A model generated the notes under the pieces. The model was not told where the DNA came from and made no database searches. It saw only the letters and a program-made list of their open reading frames with translations. DNA of 32,124 bases from JAJOKK01 sp965370555 (GTDB lineage: Bacteria; Bipolaricaulota; Bipolaricaulia; UBA7950; UBA9294). The stretch covers positions 1-32,124 of the forward strand of contig CBDUVB010000017.1 of the NCBI GenBank assembly GCA_965370555.1. The letters are read 5' to 3'. A program made the translations under genes and the position numbers. Of the stretch, positions 7,859-16,875 are shown piece by piece (within the stretch, counting starts at the first letter, position 1; every line of letters starts with the position of its first letter).

Positions 7859-10000
7859 TTGCGAAAACTCATTATCGTGGTCGTTTTTCTTTTCTTTACC
7901 CTGGTAGCCTTCGCCGGTGAGGAGAAACTCTCTCCCACCCTACGCCAGATCCTGGCGCGGGCGGAAAGCGAGAACGCCATCGATCTATCCTCCTACGCAC
8001 CTTCGCTGGCGGTCTTCGACAGCAAGGGGTTGATCCGTTTTCCCGTCCTTCCCGGAGAAGAGGGCGGAGATCGCCTCGGGGTGCTGGTGAAGGTGATTCA
8101 CCCATTCTGGGGATCGAGTTTCCTCGGTCTTCCGGTTGCGGTATCCACGGGGACGATCCTCGGGATGCGTGTGACGCTCGCCGAGCTGCTGACCCTCATT
8201 GCCTCGCCGGATGTGATCTACGTGGAGCCATCCTGGAAGACGGAGCCGAAGCTCGATATGAGCCTCCCCTCGATCGGGGCCGACCGCGTGCACGCGCGAG
8301 TGCCGCCGATACTCGGAGAGGACGTGATCATCGGTGCAGTAGATACGGGGATCGATTATTTGCACCTCGATTTTTGCTACGATGCAGACGGGGACGGGAT
8401 AGAGGAATCTTCGCGCATCACCTCGATCTGGGACCAGACGGGTGGCTTCTTCGGGACGACCTACAGTAACGGGGATATCGAGGGAGACCTTGCCCTCGGA
8501 CTCGATCCTAGTCAGGGGATAGTTCGTCAGAGGGACAACGACGGCCACGGTACGCACGTGATGGGGATTGCCGCCGGGGACGGATCATCATCATCGGCCG
8601 GATTCGTCGGTGTGGCACCAGGGGCGCAGATCATCATGGTGAAGACGACATTCTATACCATGGACATCCTTGCCGGGGTGGAGTACGTCTTCGACCAGGC
8701 AGAGGAGCGTGGCCTCCCCGCGGTTGTCAACCTCAGTCTGGGTGGGCACGATGGCCCACACGACGGGACGAGCCTGTTCGAGCAGGGACTCGATGAGCTC
8801 CTGCAGGAGCCCGGGCGGGCGATCGTCGTTTCGGCGGGGAACGAGGGTGATCAGTCGATTCATATCTCACACACCCTGCACGGGGATTCGTTCACCTTCC
8901 TCCTCGATCCCTCCTCCAACTCGACCGACCTCTCCCTGTGGTACCCCGGCGGATCTGCGTTCACGATCATCATCACCCCTCCGGGCGGGAGCCCTCTGAC
9001 GGTCCCCGCACGCACGACAGGGCACGCAAGCACGGCGAGCGGACTGGTCACCGTGGATAACGCCTTGGCCGGCGCGAACCCGAACAACGGGGATAACGAG
9101 GTCCTTATCTCGTTGAGTTCTCTGATGACCTACACTGCGTGGAGCGTCACCGTGAGCGATGCTGGGGGCGGGGGGCGGTTCGATGGGTGGATTATATCCA
9201 ATAGAGGGACGATCATTGGCGGGGACTCGAACGAGACGATCGACGAACCTGGAAATGCAGAGCGGGTGATCACCGTGGGGGCGTTTAACACCAAGGCGAT
9301 CTGGCCATCCCTCTCCGGCGAGCAGGATTTTTCAGATGACTACCCGATTGGAGACCTGTCCATCTTTTCAAGTCGTGGGCCGACACGGGATGGGCGCCAG
9401 AAGCCGGAGTTGACGGCACCAGGGACGTGGATCTGTTCTTCCCTCTCCGTTAACAGCTCCTCGGTCAGCTACCTGACCCACCCCGATGGGGTGCACACGA
9501 TGAGCCTAGGGACGAGCATAGCCGCTCCGCACGTGAGCGGAGTCATCGCTCTGATGCTTGTTGTCAATCCCCAGTTGACCGCATCGCAGATCAAGGAGGC
9601 GCTGATCGAAACCGCTGTCCGCGACTCGTTCACCGGGAGCGCTCCCAACCCTCGCTGGGGATGGGGAAAGGTGGCCGCAGAGGCGGCTGTGGCAGCAGTC
9701 GAGACGCACCAGGCGCCAGAGCAAGAAGAGAGGCCTACGGTCACGATCGAAGAGAACCCGGTCCACAACCTGGCCGTCTTTGCCTACACCCTGCCAGAGG
9801 GGACCGGGCAGGCGAGGCTCGCCATCCTAAACGTGGCGGGAGCGTTGATCTTTGACGCTCTCCTCGATCCGAGTCAAACTAGCTATCGATGGAACTTAAT
9901 TGCAAACTTCGGAGAGCCACTCGCCAGTGGGCTTTATCTCTATGTCATCGTGACCGATACTGGTCGTTCAGAGATCGGACGGATGGTGATCGAGCGATGA
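7859..10000 (+). CDS. Secreted subtilisin-like serine protease (S8 family)
   Basis: This 713-residue protease has an S8 catalytic triad in the right order: Asp162 (AVDTGID), His230 (DGHGTHV) and Ser553 (GTSIAAPHVSG), with the oxyanion-hole Asn328 (SAGNEGD). A signal peptide fills residues 1-19 (RKLIIVVVFLFF, cleavage after AFA). Residues ~25-140 resemble an N-terminal propeptide. The last ~80 residues form an Ig/FlgD-like module (AGLY-like turn LASGLYLYVIV), as seen in C-terminal tails of surface or type IX-exported proteins. The TTG at 7859 was chosen because AGGGAGA lies 8 nt upstream and it directly yields a signal peptide; the open frame from 7796 adds non-signal sequence. The next gene starts within its stop codon. 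Confidence 0.93.
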   Translation: MRKLIIVVVFLFFTLVAFAGEEKLSPTLRQILARAESENAIDLSSYAPSLAVFDSKGLIRFPVLPGEEGGDRLGVLVKVIHPFWGSSFLGLPVAVSTGTILGMRVTLAELLTLIASPDVIYVEPSWKTEPKLDMSLPSIGADRVHARVPPILGEDVIIGAVDTGIDYLHLDFCYDADGDGIEESSRITSIWDQTGGFFGTTYSNGDIEGDLALGLDPSQGIVRQRDNDGHGTHVMGIAAGDGSSSSAGFVGVAPGAQIIMVKTTFYTMDILAGVEYVFDQAEERGLPAVVNLSLGGHDGPHDGTSLFEQGLDELLQEPGRAIVVSAGNEGDQSIHISHTLHGDSFTFLLDPSSNSTDLSLWYPGGSAFTIIITPPGGSPLTVPARTTGHASTASGLVTVDNALAGANPNNGDNEVLISLSSLMTYTAWSVTVSDAGGGGRFDGWIISNRGTIIGGDSNETIDEPGNAERVITVGAFNTKAIWPSLSGEQDFSDDYPIGDLSIFSSRGPTRDGRQKPELTAPGTWICSSLSVNSSSVSYLTHPDGVHTMSLGTSIAAPHVSGVIALMLVVNPQLTASQIKEALIETAVRDSFTGSAPNPRWGWGKVAAEAAVAAVETHQAPEQEERPTVTIEENPVHNLAVFAYTLPEGTGQARLAILNVAGALIFDALLDPSQTSYRWNLIANFGEPLASGLYLYVIVTDTGRSEIGRMVIER

Positions 10001-10842
10001 GGAGGATAACGATGATCGCGCTAGCGGGCCTGCTCCTTCTCTTTGTCGGGGCCGATGGAGCGCCGTATGCGAACAGCGCCGCGATCTTCGAGCTGGGGTC
10101 GAGTGGACGGGCCTTGGGTATGGGCGGAGCCTTCCTCGCCCTTGCAGACGATGAGAGCGCTGCGTTCTACAACCCAGCCGGCCTCGGTTTCCTGTACGGG
10201 ATCGGCCTCTCCTCTTTGTACGCGCGGCAGTTCGATGCGTTAAACTACGCCGCGATTGGCTTCACCGTCCCGTACTTCGGCGTGACCGTACTCCAACTCG
10301 ATTCGGGGTGGATCGAGACCGCAGAGGCTGGGTTCCGCTACACGAGCCGGGCCGGTATCCTCTCTGCCGGGTTCTCGATCGGCCCGATCGGTCTTGGCGG
10401 ACGCTTCAAGCTCTATCGAGTGGCTGAGCCATACAGTGCAAGCGGGTGGGCGTTCGATCCAGCTCTTCTCATCGTCACCGATATAGTCAGGATCGGTCTG
10501 CTACTGGAGAACGGGTACGCACAGGCGATCGAGTTCGCGGACGGACATACCGAGGCGTGGGAACGACGGGTCAGACTGGGGATCGCGGCCACGATCGTCC
10601 CCTCGGAAGGGGTTCATATGAACGCTGTAGTGGAGGGGGCGGGCCTATTTTCCACCCATCCACAGTTCTGTGCGGGGCTGGAAGCGGAGATCGGAGCGCT
10701 CGCTGCACGCTTCGGATACGATGGGGCCGGAGCCACCTTCGGATTAGCAGTCCGTTTCGCCAGCTTCCAGGTCGATTTGGCCTACGCGACGCAGGAGATC
10801 CTCCCCGACAGCTATCGGCTCTCACTCACCTATAGGTTCTAA
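9997..10842 (+). CDS. PorV/UPF0164-like outer-membrane beta-barrel protein
   Basis: The ~281-residue protein begins with a signal peptide (RRITMIALAGLLLLFVGADGA). It then has the segment SSGRALGMGGAFLALADD followed by AAFYNPAGLGFL, typical of PorV/UPF0164 proteins of the FadL-like barrel group. Alternating hydrophobic strands continue to a C-terminal aromatic residue (SLTYRF), the usual BAM insertion signal. Two starts are possible. The ATG at 9997 overlaps the protease stop and gives an Arg-Arg signal-peptide head. The ATG at 10012 has the better ribosome-binding site (AGGAGG, 6-nt spacing) but loses the charged head. PorV proteins act as shuttles for exported substrates in type IX systems; a similar role here is inference from the adjacent protease. 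Confidence 0.8.
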   Translation: MRRITMIALAGLLLLFVGADGAPYANSAAIFELGSSGRALGMGGAFLALADDESAAFYNPAGLGFLYGIGLSSLYARQFDALNYAAIGFTVPYFGVTVLQLDSGWIETAEAGFRYTSRAGILSAGFSIGPIGLGGRFKLYRVAEPYSASGWAFDPALLIVTDIVRIGLLLENGYAQAIEFADGHTEAWERRVRLGIAATIVPSEGVHMNAVVEGAGLFSTHPQFCAGLEAEIGALAARFGYDGAGATFGLAVRFASFQVDLAYATQEILPDSYRLSLTYRF

Positions 10843-10856
10843 AGTAAGGAGATAAG

Positions 10857-13800
10857 ATGCGGATCCGACAAGGGATAAAGCGGGAAAGACGGATCATACT
10901 GGGCGGGTTTACCCTCCTCTTCGTCGTTCTTCTCCTCACTCTTCCCTCTCTCGCCATCTCGGAGGAGGGTGAGTCGTTCAGCGCGCAGATCACGGGAAGG
11001 AAGACCTGGTCGCTCAGATACGGGATCGGTGATCCACACGGCCTTGCCCAGGCGGGGATCGCACCCTACCAGATCTCCCTCGACCAGTCGCTCGCGGTCG
11101 ATATCACGGCGGAGGCCCTCTCCACCCTGACGGTCAACGCTCACTTCAACGACCAAGAACCGGCGAGCATGCAGTCCCTCACCGTGAACCTCGATGCCGA
11201 CAACCTGACTGGGGTCTTCGGGGACTTCGCCATCAGCGGGAAGGAGGCGTTTGCCGTCTACAACAAGAAACTAAAGGGGGCGCGGCTCGAGTACCGCTTC
11301 ACCGACTTCCATGATGCCACCCTCACCGGGGTCCTCTCGCAGATCGAGGGGATCTCAGAATCGAGAACGTTCATCGGGCGGACCGCCCACGCCGAGGTCC
11401 TCTTCTCCTCTTCCCCCCCGGGAGAGCCGTGGCTCGACCAGCCCTACCGGCTGAACATCGCCGGGCTCTATGCCTACGACCTCGCCGCCCCGTTCATCGA
11501 GGACTTCTCCACGGTTGAGCTCGCGTTCGACCCCTCTCCTGCCCTGCAAACGCTCCTTACGAGCTATGGCCTCGGCTACCTATCCGATACGATAGCTTCC
11601 TCCCCTAGTTCGGATCTCACCGTGGAGAGCTTCGTCGTCGTCAGCAATGAGAAGGATTTCCTCCTCCTTAAACGTGAGCCAGCCTCCCTATTGCGCACCA
11701 GATTGGAAGAGGCGATCAAGACCTACAACCAGGAGAACGAACTGACCGGAACGGAGAAGAAACGCTATCCGTTCAACGTGGGAACCGACTACGAACTAGC
11801 ATTCCTCGATCAGCTCGCCTCGTCCGTCGCCATCGTCGTAGATGATGAAAATTACCCTCTCACCAGTGGAATCCAACACCGGTTCTATACCCTCGGGCGC
11901 ACGGACCTCAAGGAGGATTCGATCAGGGTCGAGGTGAGCCTGGACGGGGGAACCTTCCGGCCGATCTCCGACCCGGAGTTCTCCAGTTACCAGGTTACGC
12001 CATTCCCGAATGAGGGGATCATCGAATTCGACTTTCCGGAGGGCTTCTTCGCCGGGGAGAAGAGCGCCGTGCGCGTATCGTTCGACTATGCAATCTCCGG
12101 GGATATGTTCATGCTCGGGTTCTCCCTCGTGCCGGGAAGCGAGAAGGTGTACTTAAACGGGACCCTCCTCCAACGCAACGTCGATTACTCGATCGACTAC
12201 GACCTCGGAGCGTTGATCCTGTTCACGGAGGCCGGGGAGAAGGACACGATCCGTATCGACTACGAGCGCTACCGCGGCGGACTGGGAGGGGCTGCCGACT
12301 ACGCGCGCAACTTCTACGGCGTGAGCTTAGACCTTCCGTTCTCCGACGCCCTCACCCTTGAGGTGAGCCTCCTGCAGGCGGCTGACAGCCCAACCCCCCT
12401 CGGCGACCGGGATAAGACGCGCACCATGCCGAATACTCACACCGTCTCCGGGGTGGTCGGTTCCGTGAATCTGGACGGATTCACCGCCCATTTCACCCTG
12501 GGGTACAACGATGACCGCTTCCCGTTCGACGACAACCTGCGCACGAACCTCCCCAACATGGCGACCAGTATCCTCGCTATTGCGGACTACACCTTCGTCG
12601 GGACATTGGGGGGATTGAGCGTATACCATGATGGCACCTGGAATACCTACAACACCTCGGACGGCCTCGCGGGGAATCGTATCCACTCGATCGTAACCGA
12701 GGGAGATCGCGTCTTCTTCGCGACCTCCTCCGGGCTGACCGTTCTCGATCTGAGTGGGGATGCTCCCCTGGCCCAGGTCGGGAACTGGCGCCGTTACTAC
12801 CGCGAGGACGGCCTCCCCAACAGTTCGATCCGCGACCTCCTTCTCCTCGATGGAACCCTTTGGATCGGGACCGAGGAGGGGCTCGCCGCGGTGAAATTAG
12901 CTGATCTTGACGACCGGGAGAGCTGGGAGATACATGCGGAACAGGAATTTATCGAGCATGGGGCGATCCTCTCCCTTGCCGGGGAGGACGAACAGATCTA
13001 CCTCGGAACGGAAAGCGGCCTTTTCGTCTTCGACACCCAAGAGGCGACATTGACTGAAGTCCCCGGGACGAGCGGGCTTCGCATCAACGACCTTCTCATC
13101 GCGAACCAGACGCTCTACATAGCCTCCGACCGTGGACTGCGCGCCGTCCATAACGGAGTCGGAGCTGGTTGGCTCGCCTTCGGGGAGGTGGTCAACTCCC
13201 TTGTCTGGGTGAACGGAGAGCTGTGGTACGGAAGCGCGAGCGGGCTTCACCGCGGTTCCGGGGGAGAGGACCTGTTCATGGATTGGGAGATCACCAGCGT
13301 TGCTGTCGATCCTGAAGGAACCGTGTGGGCGGGAAGCCGTGCCGACGAGGATTACCGGTTGCGAGTCTGGCGGATCGACACGATGATAGATCCCTTCGAG
13401 AACGCCGAGACCGGGATAGACGGACGCGATCGATCCCGTTTCAGCGATATCGACGCTGCCGACCACACCGATCGCGGCTTCCTTGGCCGGGTCGACTTCC
13501 ACCGGCAGATAGAGAACGCCACCCTGTCAGGGGCCTTCGAGAGCGTCTCCCCGACCTTCACCTCGATCGGCCGCCTCGGTCGCAGCGACAGTACCGGGTG
13601 GACCCTCCAGGGGACCGCGCGCCCGATCGATGAGGTGAACTTCTCCGCCTCCCACAACTATCACCTGATCGATCAGTCCGGCGAGCGTCCGCGGACAACG
13701 ATGGAGAACGCGGCTTCCCTCTCCCTCGATATCGGACCGCGTCTCGATCTCTCTCTCAACCAGGGGATGGTGAACGACGACGCGTTCCACCGTGGATTCG

Positions 13801-14849
13801 ATGATGGGACGTTCTCCTACACCGTCAACATTCAGGATCAGTTGTTCGAGGAGAAACTCGGCCTCTCCTTTAATTGGCGGGATGCGTTCAGCAAGGATTT
13901 CCTCCTCGAAACCTCCCGCCGTGAGAACGCACTTTCGGTGAACGGAACCTACCAGGTGACTCCGGACATCTCAATCGCAGCCGATTGGGGACGGCCGCTG
14001 ACCTTTGCCGGCGGAGATCCGACCGGGAGCGAGAAGTGGGGACTATCCGCGAACTGGAACACCAGGTTCGAGTGGATAACGACTAAACTTGCTTACACCT
14101 TCGCGAGCCGGCGTTCCCTCCCTGCCGGAACCTTCCGCACAACGCAAGAGGCGAAACTCAACCTTAGGTTCGACCCATTCGACCTCTCCGATTGGAAGTT
14201 TACCCCGAGCCTCGACCTTAGCATCACGAACAATGAAGGGCTCCTATCCGTGACTGGAGCGGGGACGCTACGCACGGTCCTCGATCCCTTCTCCGTGAGA
14301 ACGACGTATCGCCGCGAGATCTCCGGCCTGGGAGAGGAAAAGATGCAGACAAAGGAGAGTTTCACCCTCAACATCGATTACACCGGTCTCCCTGATCTGA
14401 AACCGAACCTGACCTACTCCCAGAACACGAGTGCGGTCACCTACCGAGGAGAAACACGCCCTACGGTCACCCGCAATCTCACCGGCAGGCTCACCTGGAC
14501 GCCAACGGACGGAACCCGCGATCGTCTCTCGCTATCGGTGCGCGGGGTGACACACGAGGAGGAGACTACCCTCACTGCCACACTCAATAACTCGTACACG
14601 TTCTCGTACGCCCTATTCGACGAGGAGGTCATCCCACAGCCGCTCGCTCTGCGGCTCGACCTCGACGGCAGTTACGAGGGGAGGCCAGAGGGTCCAAGCC
14701 TCAGCCTCTCGCTCAAGGGGAATGCAGACCTTACCCTCTCCGATACCTGGAGCGCTTCGTTCGCCACCTCGTATCTCACCGGAACGAAGAGCACTGAGGG
14801 TATCTATCATAGCCTGCTCTTCGAGCTCTTCGTCGCGGCGAAGTTCTAA
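10857..14849 (+). CDS. Large outer-membrane barrel protein with an internal propeller domain
   Basis: This 1330-residue protein starts with a strongly basic signal peptide (hydrophobic core residues ~14-33). Residues ~360-480 include a strand-rich segment with VYLNGTLLQRNVDYSIDYDLG, typical of large diderm surface proteins. Residues ~568-840 contain several propeller blades of the two-component-regulator type (for example GLAGNRIHSI, FFATSSGLTVLD, LWIGTEEGLAAV, IYLGTESGLFVFD, WAGSRADED). From about residue 880 to the end, short amphipathic strands rich in Asn, Thr and aromatics suggest an outer-membrane barrel ending in Phe (VAAKF). The ATG at 10857 follows AAGGAGAT by 4 nt. It lies 14 nt after the PorV-like gene and 18 nt before a ThiF-like gene. 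Its partner or ligand is unknown. Confidence 0.75.
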   Translation: MRIRQGIKRERRIILGGFTLLFVVLLLTLPSLAISEEGESFSAQITGRKTWSLRYGIGDPHGLAQAGIAPYQISLDQSLAVDITAEALSTLTVNAHFNDQEPASMQSLTVNLDADNLTGVFGDFAISGKEAFAVYNKKLKGARLEYRFTDFHDATLTGVLSQIEGISESRTFIGRTAHAEVLFSSSPPGEPWLDQPYRLNIAGLYAYDLAAPFIEDFSTVELAFDPSPALQTLLTSYGLGYLSDTIASSPSSDLTVESFVVVSNEKDFLLLKREPASLLRTRLEEAIKTYNQENELTGTEKKRYPFNVGTDYELAFLDQLASSVAIVVDDENYPLTSGIQHRFYTLGRTDLKEDSIRVEVSLDGGTFRPISDPEFSSYQVTPFPNEGIIEFDFPEGFFAGEKSAVRVSFDYAISGDMFMLGFSLVPGSEKVYLNGTLLQRNVDYSIDYDLGALILFTEAGEKDTIRIDYERYRGGLGGAADYARNFYGVSLDLPFSDALTLEVSLLQAADSPTPLGDRDKTRTMPNTHTVSGVVGSVNLDGFTAHFTLGYNDDRFPFDDNLRTNLPNMATSILAIADYTFVGTLGGLSVYHDGTWNTYNTSDGLAGNRIHSIVTEGDRVFFATSSGLTVLDLSGDAPLAQVGNWRRYYREDGLPNSSIRDLLLLDGTLWIGTEEGLAAVKLADLDDRESWEIHAEQEFIEHGAILSLAGEDEQIYLGTESGLFVFDTQEATLTEVPGTSGLRINDLLIANQTLYIASDRGLRAVHNGVGAGWLAFGEVVNSLVWVNGELWYGSASGLHRGSGGEDLFMDWEITSVAVDPEGTVWAGSRADEDYRLRVWRIDTMIDPFENAETGIDGRDRSRFSDIDAADHTDRGFLGRVDFHRQIENATLSGAFESVSPTFTSIGRLGRSDSTGWTLQGTARPIDEVNFSASHNYHLIDQSGERPRTTMENAASLSLDIGPRLDLSLNQGMVNDDAFHRGFDDGTFSYTVNIQDQLFEEKLGLSFNWRDAFSKDFLLETSRRENALSVNGTYQVTPDISIAADWGRPLTFAGGDPTGSEKWGLSANWNTRFEWITTKLAYTFASRRSLPAGTFRTTQEAKLNLRFDPFDLSDWKFTPSLDLSITNNEGLLSVTGAGTLRTVLDPFSVRTTYRREISGLGEEKMQTKESFTLNIDYTGLPDLKPNLTYSQNTSAVTYRGETRPTVTRNLTGRLTWTPTDGTRDRLSLSVRGVTHEEETTLTATLNNSYTFSYALFDEEVIPQPLALRLDLDGSYEGRPEGPSLSLSLKGNADLTLSDTWSASFATSYLTGTKSTEGIYHSLLFELFVAAKF

Positions 14850-14867
14850 GGAGGAATAGGAGGAGGG

Positions 14868-15632
14868 ATGGCGGAGGATCGCTACATCAGGCAGATAGCC
14901 CTTCCGGGATTCGGAGAAACAGGGCAACGTCGCCTGCGCGCGGCGCGTGTGCTCATCGCCGGGTGCGGTGCCCTTGGAACGAACAGCGCCGAGACCCTCG
15001 CCCGCGCCGGGGTCGGGAGTATCCTCCTCGTCGACTTTGATAGGGTAGAACGATCGAACCTCCAGCGGCAAGTGCTGATGCGCGAAGAGGACATCGGCCA
15101 ACCAAAGGCGCAGGCGGTGGCAAAGGCTCTCAAAGGGATCAACTCCGATATTGAGGTCTCCTACGAGAACACCAGGATCACGCCCACAAACGTCGAGCGG
15201 TTGATCGCAGGCGTTGACCTGGTTATGGATGGGTTCGACAACCTCCCCTCGCGCTACCTAATGAACGACGCCTGCGTGAAGCACCAAATTCCATTGGCCT
15301 TCGCCACAGTTGCAGGCACCTTCGGGATGACGATGCCGATCATCCCCGTGCAAGGCCCGTGCCTGCGCTGCCTCTTCCCCGACCCAGCACCCGAGGAGTT
15401 CGTCCTCACCGCGGGGAACACCGGCCTGATCAACACAATCCCGCGAGCGATCGTCGCGTTGCAGGCCACCCAGGCGATGAAGATCCTCCTTGGTTCCTTC
15501 GAATTCCCGGCGAAGCTCACCACCTACGACATCTGGCAGGAGACCTTCAGCGCCCAGGAAATCCCTCGCAACGAAAACTGCCCCTGCTGTGGTAAGGAGC
15601 AGTTCGTGTTCCTCGAAGGGGAGAGGGATTGA
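14868..15632 (+). CDS. ThiF/MoeB-family E1-like adenylyltransferase
   Basis: The 254-residue cytoplasmic protein is an E1-like enzyme of the ThiF/MoeB/HesA family. The family adenylates the C-terminal glycine of a ubiquitin-like sulfur carrier. ATP-binding IAGCGALGTNSAETLARAGV is at residues ~30-50, the Arg-finger region SNLQRQ near 63, and the Mg-binding MDGFDN near 120. Two CxxC-type pairs (CLRC near 167 and CPCC near 240) make the structural zinc site. Where many relatives have a conserved Cys before AGVLGP, this protein reads VLTAGNTG, so that Cys seems absent. No ThiS/MoaD-like partner lies nearby. It has a strong AGGAGG site before ATG 14868 and follows the barrel gene closely, an odd pairing for an E1-like enzyme. 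Confidence 0.88.
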   Translation: MAEDRYIRQIALPGFGETGQRRLRAARVLIAGCGALGTNSAETLARAGVGSILLVDFDRVERSNLQRQVLMREEDIGQPKAQAVAKALKGINSDIEVSYENTRITPTNVERLIAGVDLVMDGFDNLPSRYLMNDACVKHQIPLAFATVAGTFGMTMPIIPVQGPCLRCLFPDPAPEEFVLTAGNTGLINTIPRAIVALQATQAMKILLGSFEFPAKLTTYDIWQETFSAQEIPRNENCPCCGKEQFVFLEGERD

Positions 15633-15677
15633 GTGAGTGATTGAGCGAGTGAGTGATTGAGTGATTGAATGATTGAA
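15630..15677. repeat. Degenerate GAGTGATT/GATTGA short tandem repeat in a 322-nt gap
   Basis: Immediately after the E1-like gene the sequence runs through about 48 nt of imperfect TGAGTGAT/TGATTGAA units. The rest of the gap (15678-15896) shows no convincing gene. It holds TTCTTCGTGTCCTTCGTGGT near 15785, a short phrase of a kind that recurs between genes in many environmental genomes, and then the promoter of the restriction operon. Confidence 0.7.
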
Positions 15678-15896
15678 CCTCCCAATCTTCCGACCTCTCA
15701 ATTCCTCAGCGGTCCTGTTTACTACACCCCGCGAGGTGGCATTGCACAGCTAATTACCCAATTCGACAGCTCATCGAATTCCATTCTTCGTGTCCTTCGT
15801 GGTAAATTCTCCTTGGCATCCGTCCCGTGCAAACCGAAATTAGAAGTCGCTACCCACTCGAAACGACAAGAAACCTAACAAAAGGCAAGCAGTGTT

Positions 15897-15925
15897 TTGC
15901 GCCCGTATAAGGTATTAGCTATGAT
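15897..15925 (+). promoter_or_regulatory. Candidate promoter of the restriction-modification operon
   Basis: TTGCGC (15897-15902), a 17-nt spacer and TATGAT (15920-15925, five of six consensus bases). The start would lie about 25 nt before the ATG at 15955, with AGGAG (15942-15946) as ribosome-binding site. Confidence 0.5.
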
Positions 15926-15954
15926 GGTGTAGAACTTGAAGAGGAGAATAACGA

Positions 15955-16875
15955 ATGCCGGCACCGCAGGAAGTCAGCGAGCTTGTCAAACGGTTCGAAC
16001 GCAATCGCGATAGCTACCGCAGCAGCGAATACAACGAGACCCAGGCTCGCCGCGAGTTCATCGACCCATTCTTCAAAGCCCTTGGTTGGGATATCGATAA
16101 CAAACAGGGCTACGCCGAGGCGTACAAGGACGTTGTCCACGAGGACGCGATCAAGATCGGTGGGGCGACCAAGGCCCCGGACTATGCCTTCCGCATAGGC
16201 GGTGTGCGCAAGTTCTTCGTCGAGGCAAAGCGTCCTGGGATTGACATCAAGAACGATCCCGAGCCTGCCTATCAACTCCGCCGCTACGCGTGGTCGGCCA
16301 AGCTCCCTCTCTCCATCCTCACCGACTTTGAAGAGTTCGCTGTCTACGACTGTCGGATAAAGCCGAACCGGGCGGACAAGTCATCGAGCGCACGCATCCT
16401 CTACTTTGCCTACAAGGAATATGAAGAACGCTGGGACGAGATCGCCTCCATCTTTTCACGCGAGGAGATCCTCAAGGGTTCGTTCGATAGGTACGCAGAG
16501 TCGGCCAAGAAGAAGCGCGGGACCGCCGAGGTGGACGATGCTTTCCTAAAGGAGATCGAGAATTGGCGCGATCTCTTCGCGAGGAACATCGCCCTGCGCA
16601 ACTCCGATCTCTCCACACGCGAGCTCAATGTTGCTGTGCAACGGACGGTCGATCGGATCATCTTCCTCCGCATCTGCGAGGATCGCGGGATCGAGAGCTA
16701 TGGCCAACTTAGGGTTTGCAGAACGGAACGCGGGCTTACGAGCGCCTCTGTCAGATCTTCCGCCGTGCCGATGAGCGCTACAACTCCGGCTTGTTCCACT
16801 TCAGTACGGAGAAGGAACGCACCGATCCACCCGACGACCTTACGCTCGGCCTCACCATCGACGACAAGGTGTTAA
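15955..16875 (+). CDS. N-terminal part of a frameshifted type IIG restriction-modification protein (nuclease domain)
   Basis: The first ~253 residues match the amino end of single-chain Eco57I-like restriction-modification enzymes. A PD-(D/E)XK-like nuclease site reads PDYAFRIGG (Asp76) then FVEAKRPG (Glu90, Lys92). It is followed by the helical linker ending RTVDRIIFLRICEDRGIESYG, after which homologues continue into an NG..Y.RL...F..AD.RYNSGLFHF stretch. Here that continuation is in the next frame (from 16716), so the reading frame changes at about 16711-16715, inside AGGGTTTG. The ~50 residues after that point to 16875 are out-of-frame and not native-looking. One extra base in the GGG run would restore a ~1013-residue enzyme. 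It is either a real inactivating mutation, programmed shifting, or an assembly error. Confidence 0.82.
   Translation: MPAPQEVSELVKRFERNRDSYRSSEYNETQARREFIDPFFKALGWDIDNKQGYAEAYKDVVHEDAIKIGGATKAPDYAFRIGGVRKFFVEAKRPGIDIKNDPEPAYQLRRYAWSAKLPLSILTDFEEFAVYDCRIKPNRADKSSSARILYFAYKEYEERWDEIASIFSREEILKGSFDRYAESAKKKRGTAEVDDAFLKEIENWRDLFARNIALRNSDLSTRELNVAVQRTVDRIIFLRICEDRGIESYGQLRVCRTERGLTSASVRSSAVPMSATTPACSTSVRRRNAPIHPTTLRSASPSTTRC

Noticed and set aside
8591..8863. Minus-strand open frame inside the protease gene
   Set aside because: It is a shadow of a GC-rich gene, with no ribosome-binding site or recognisable motif.
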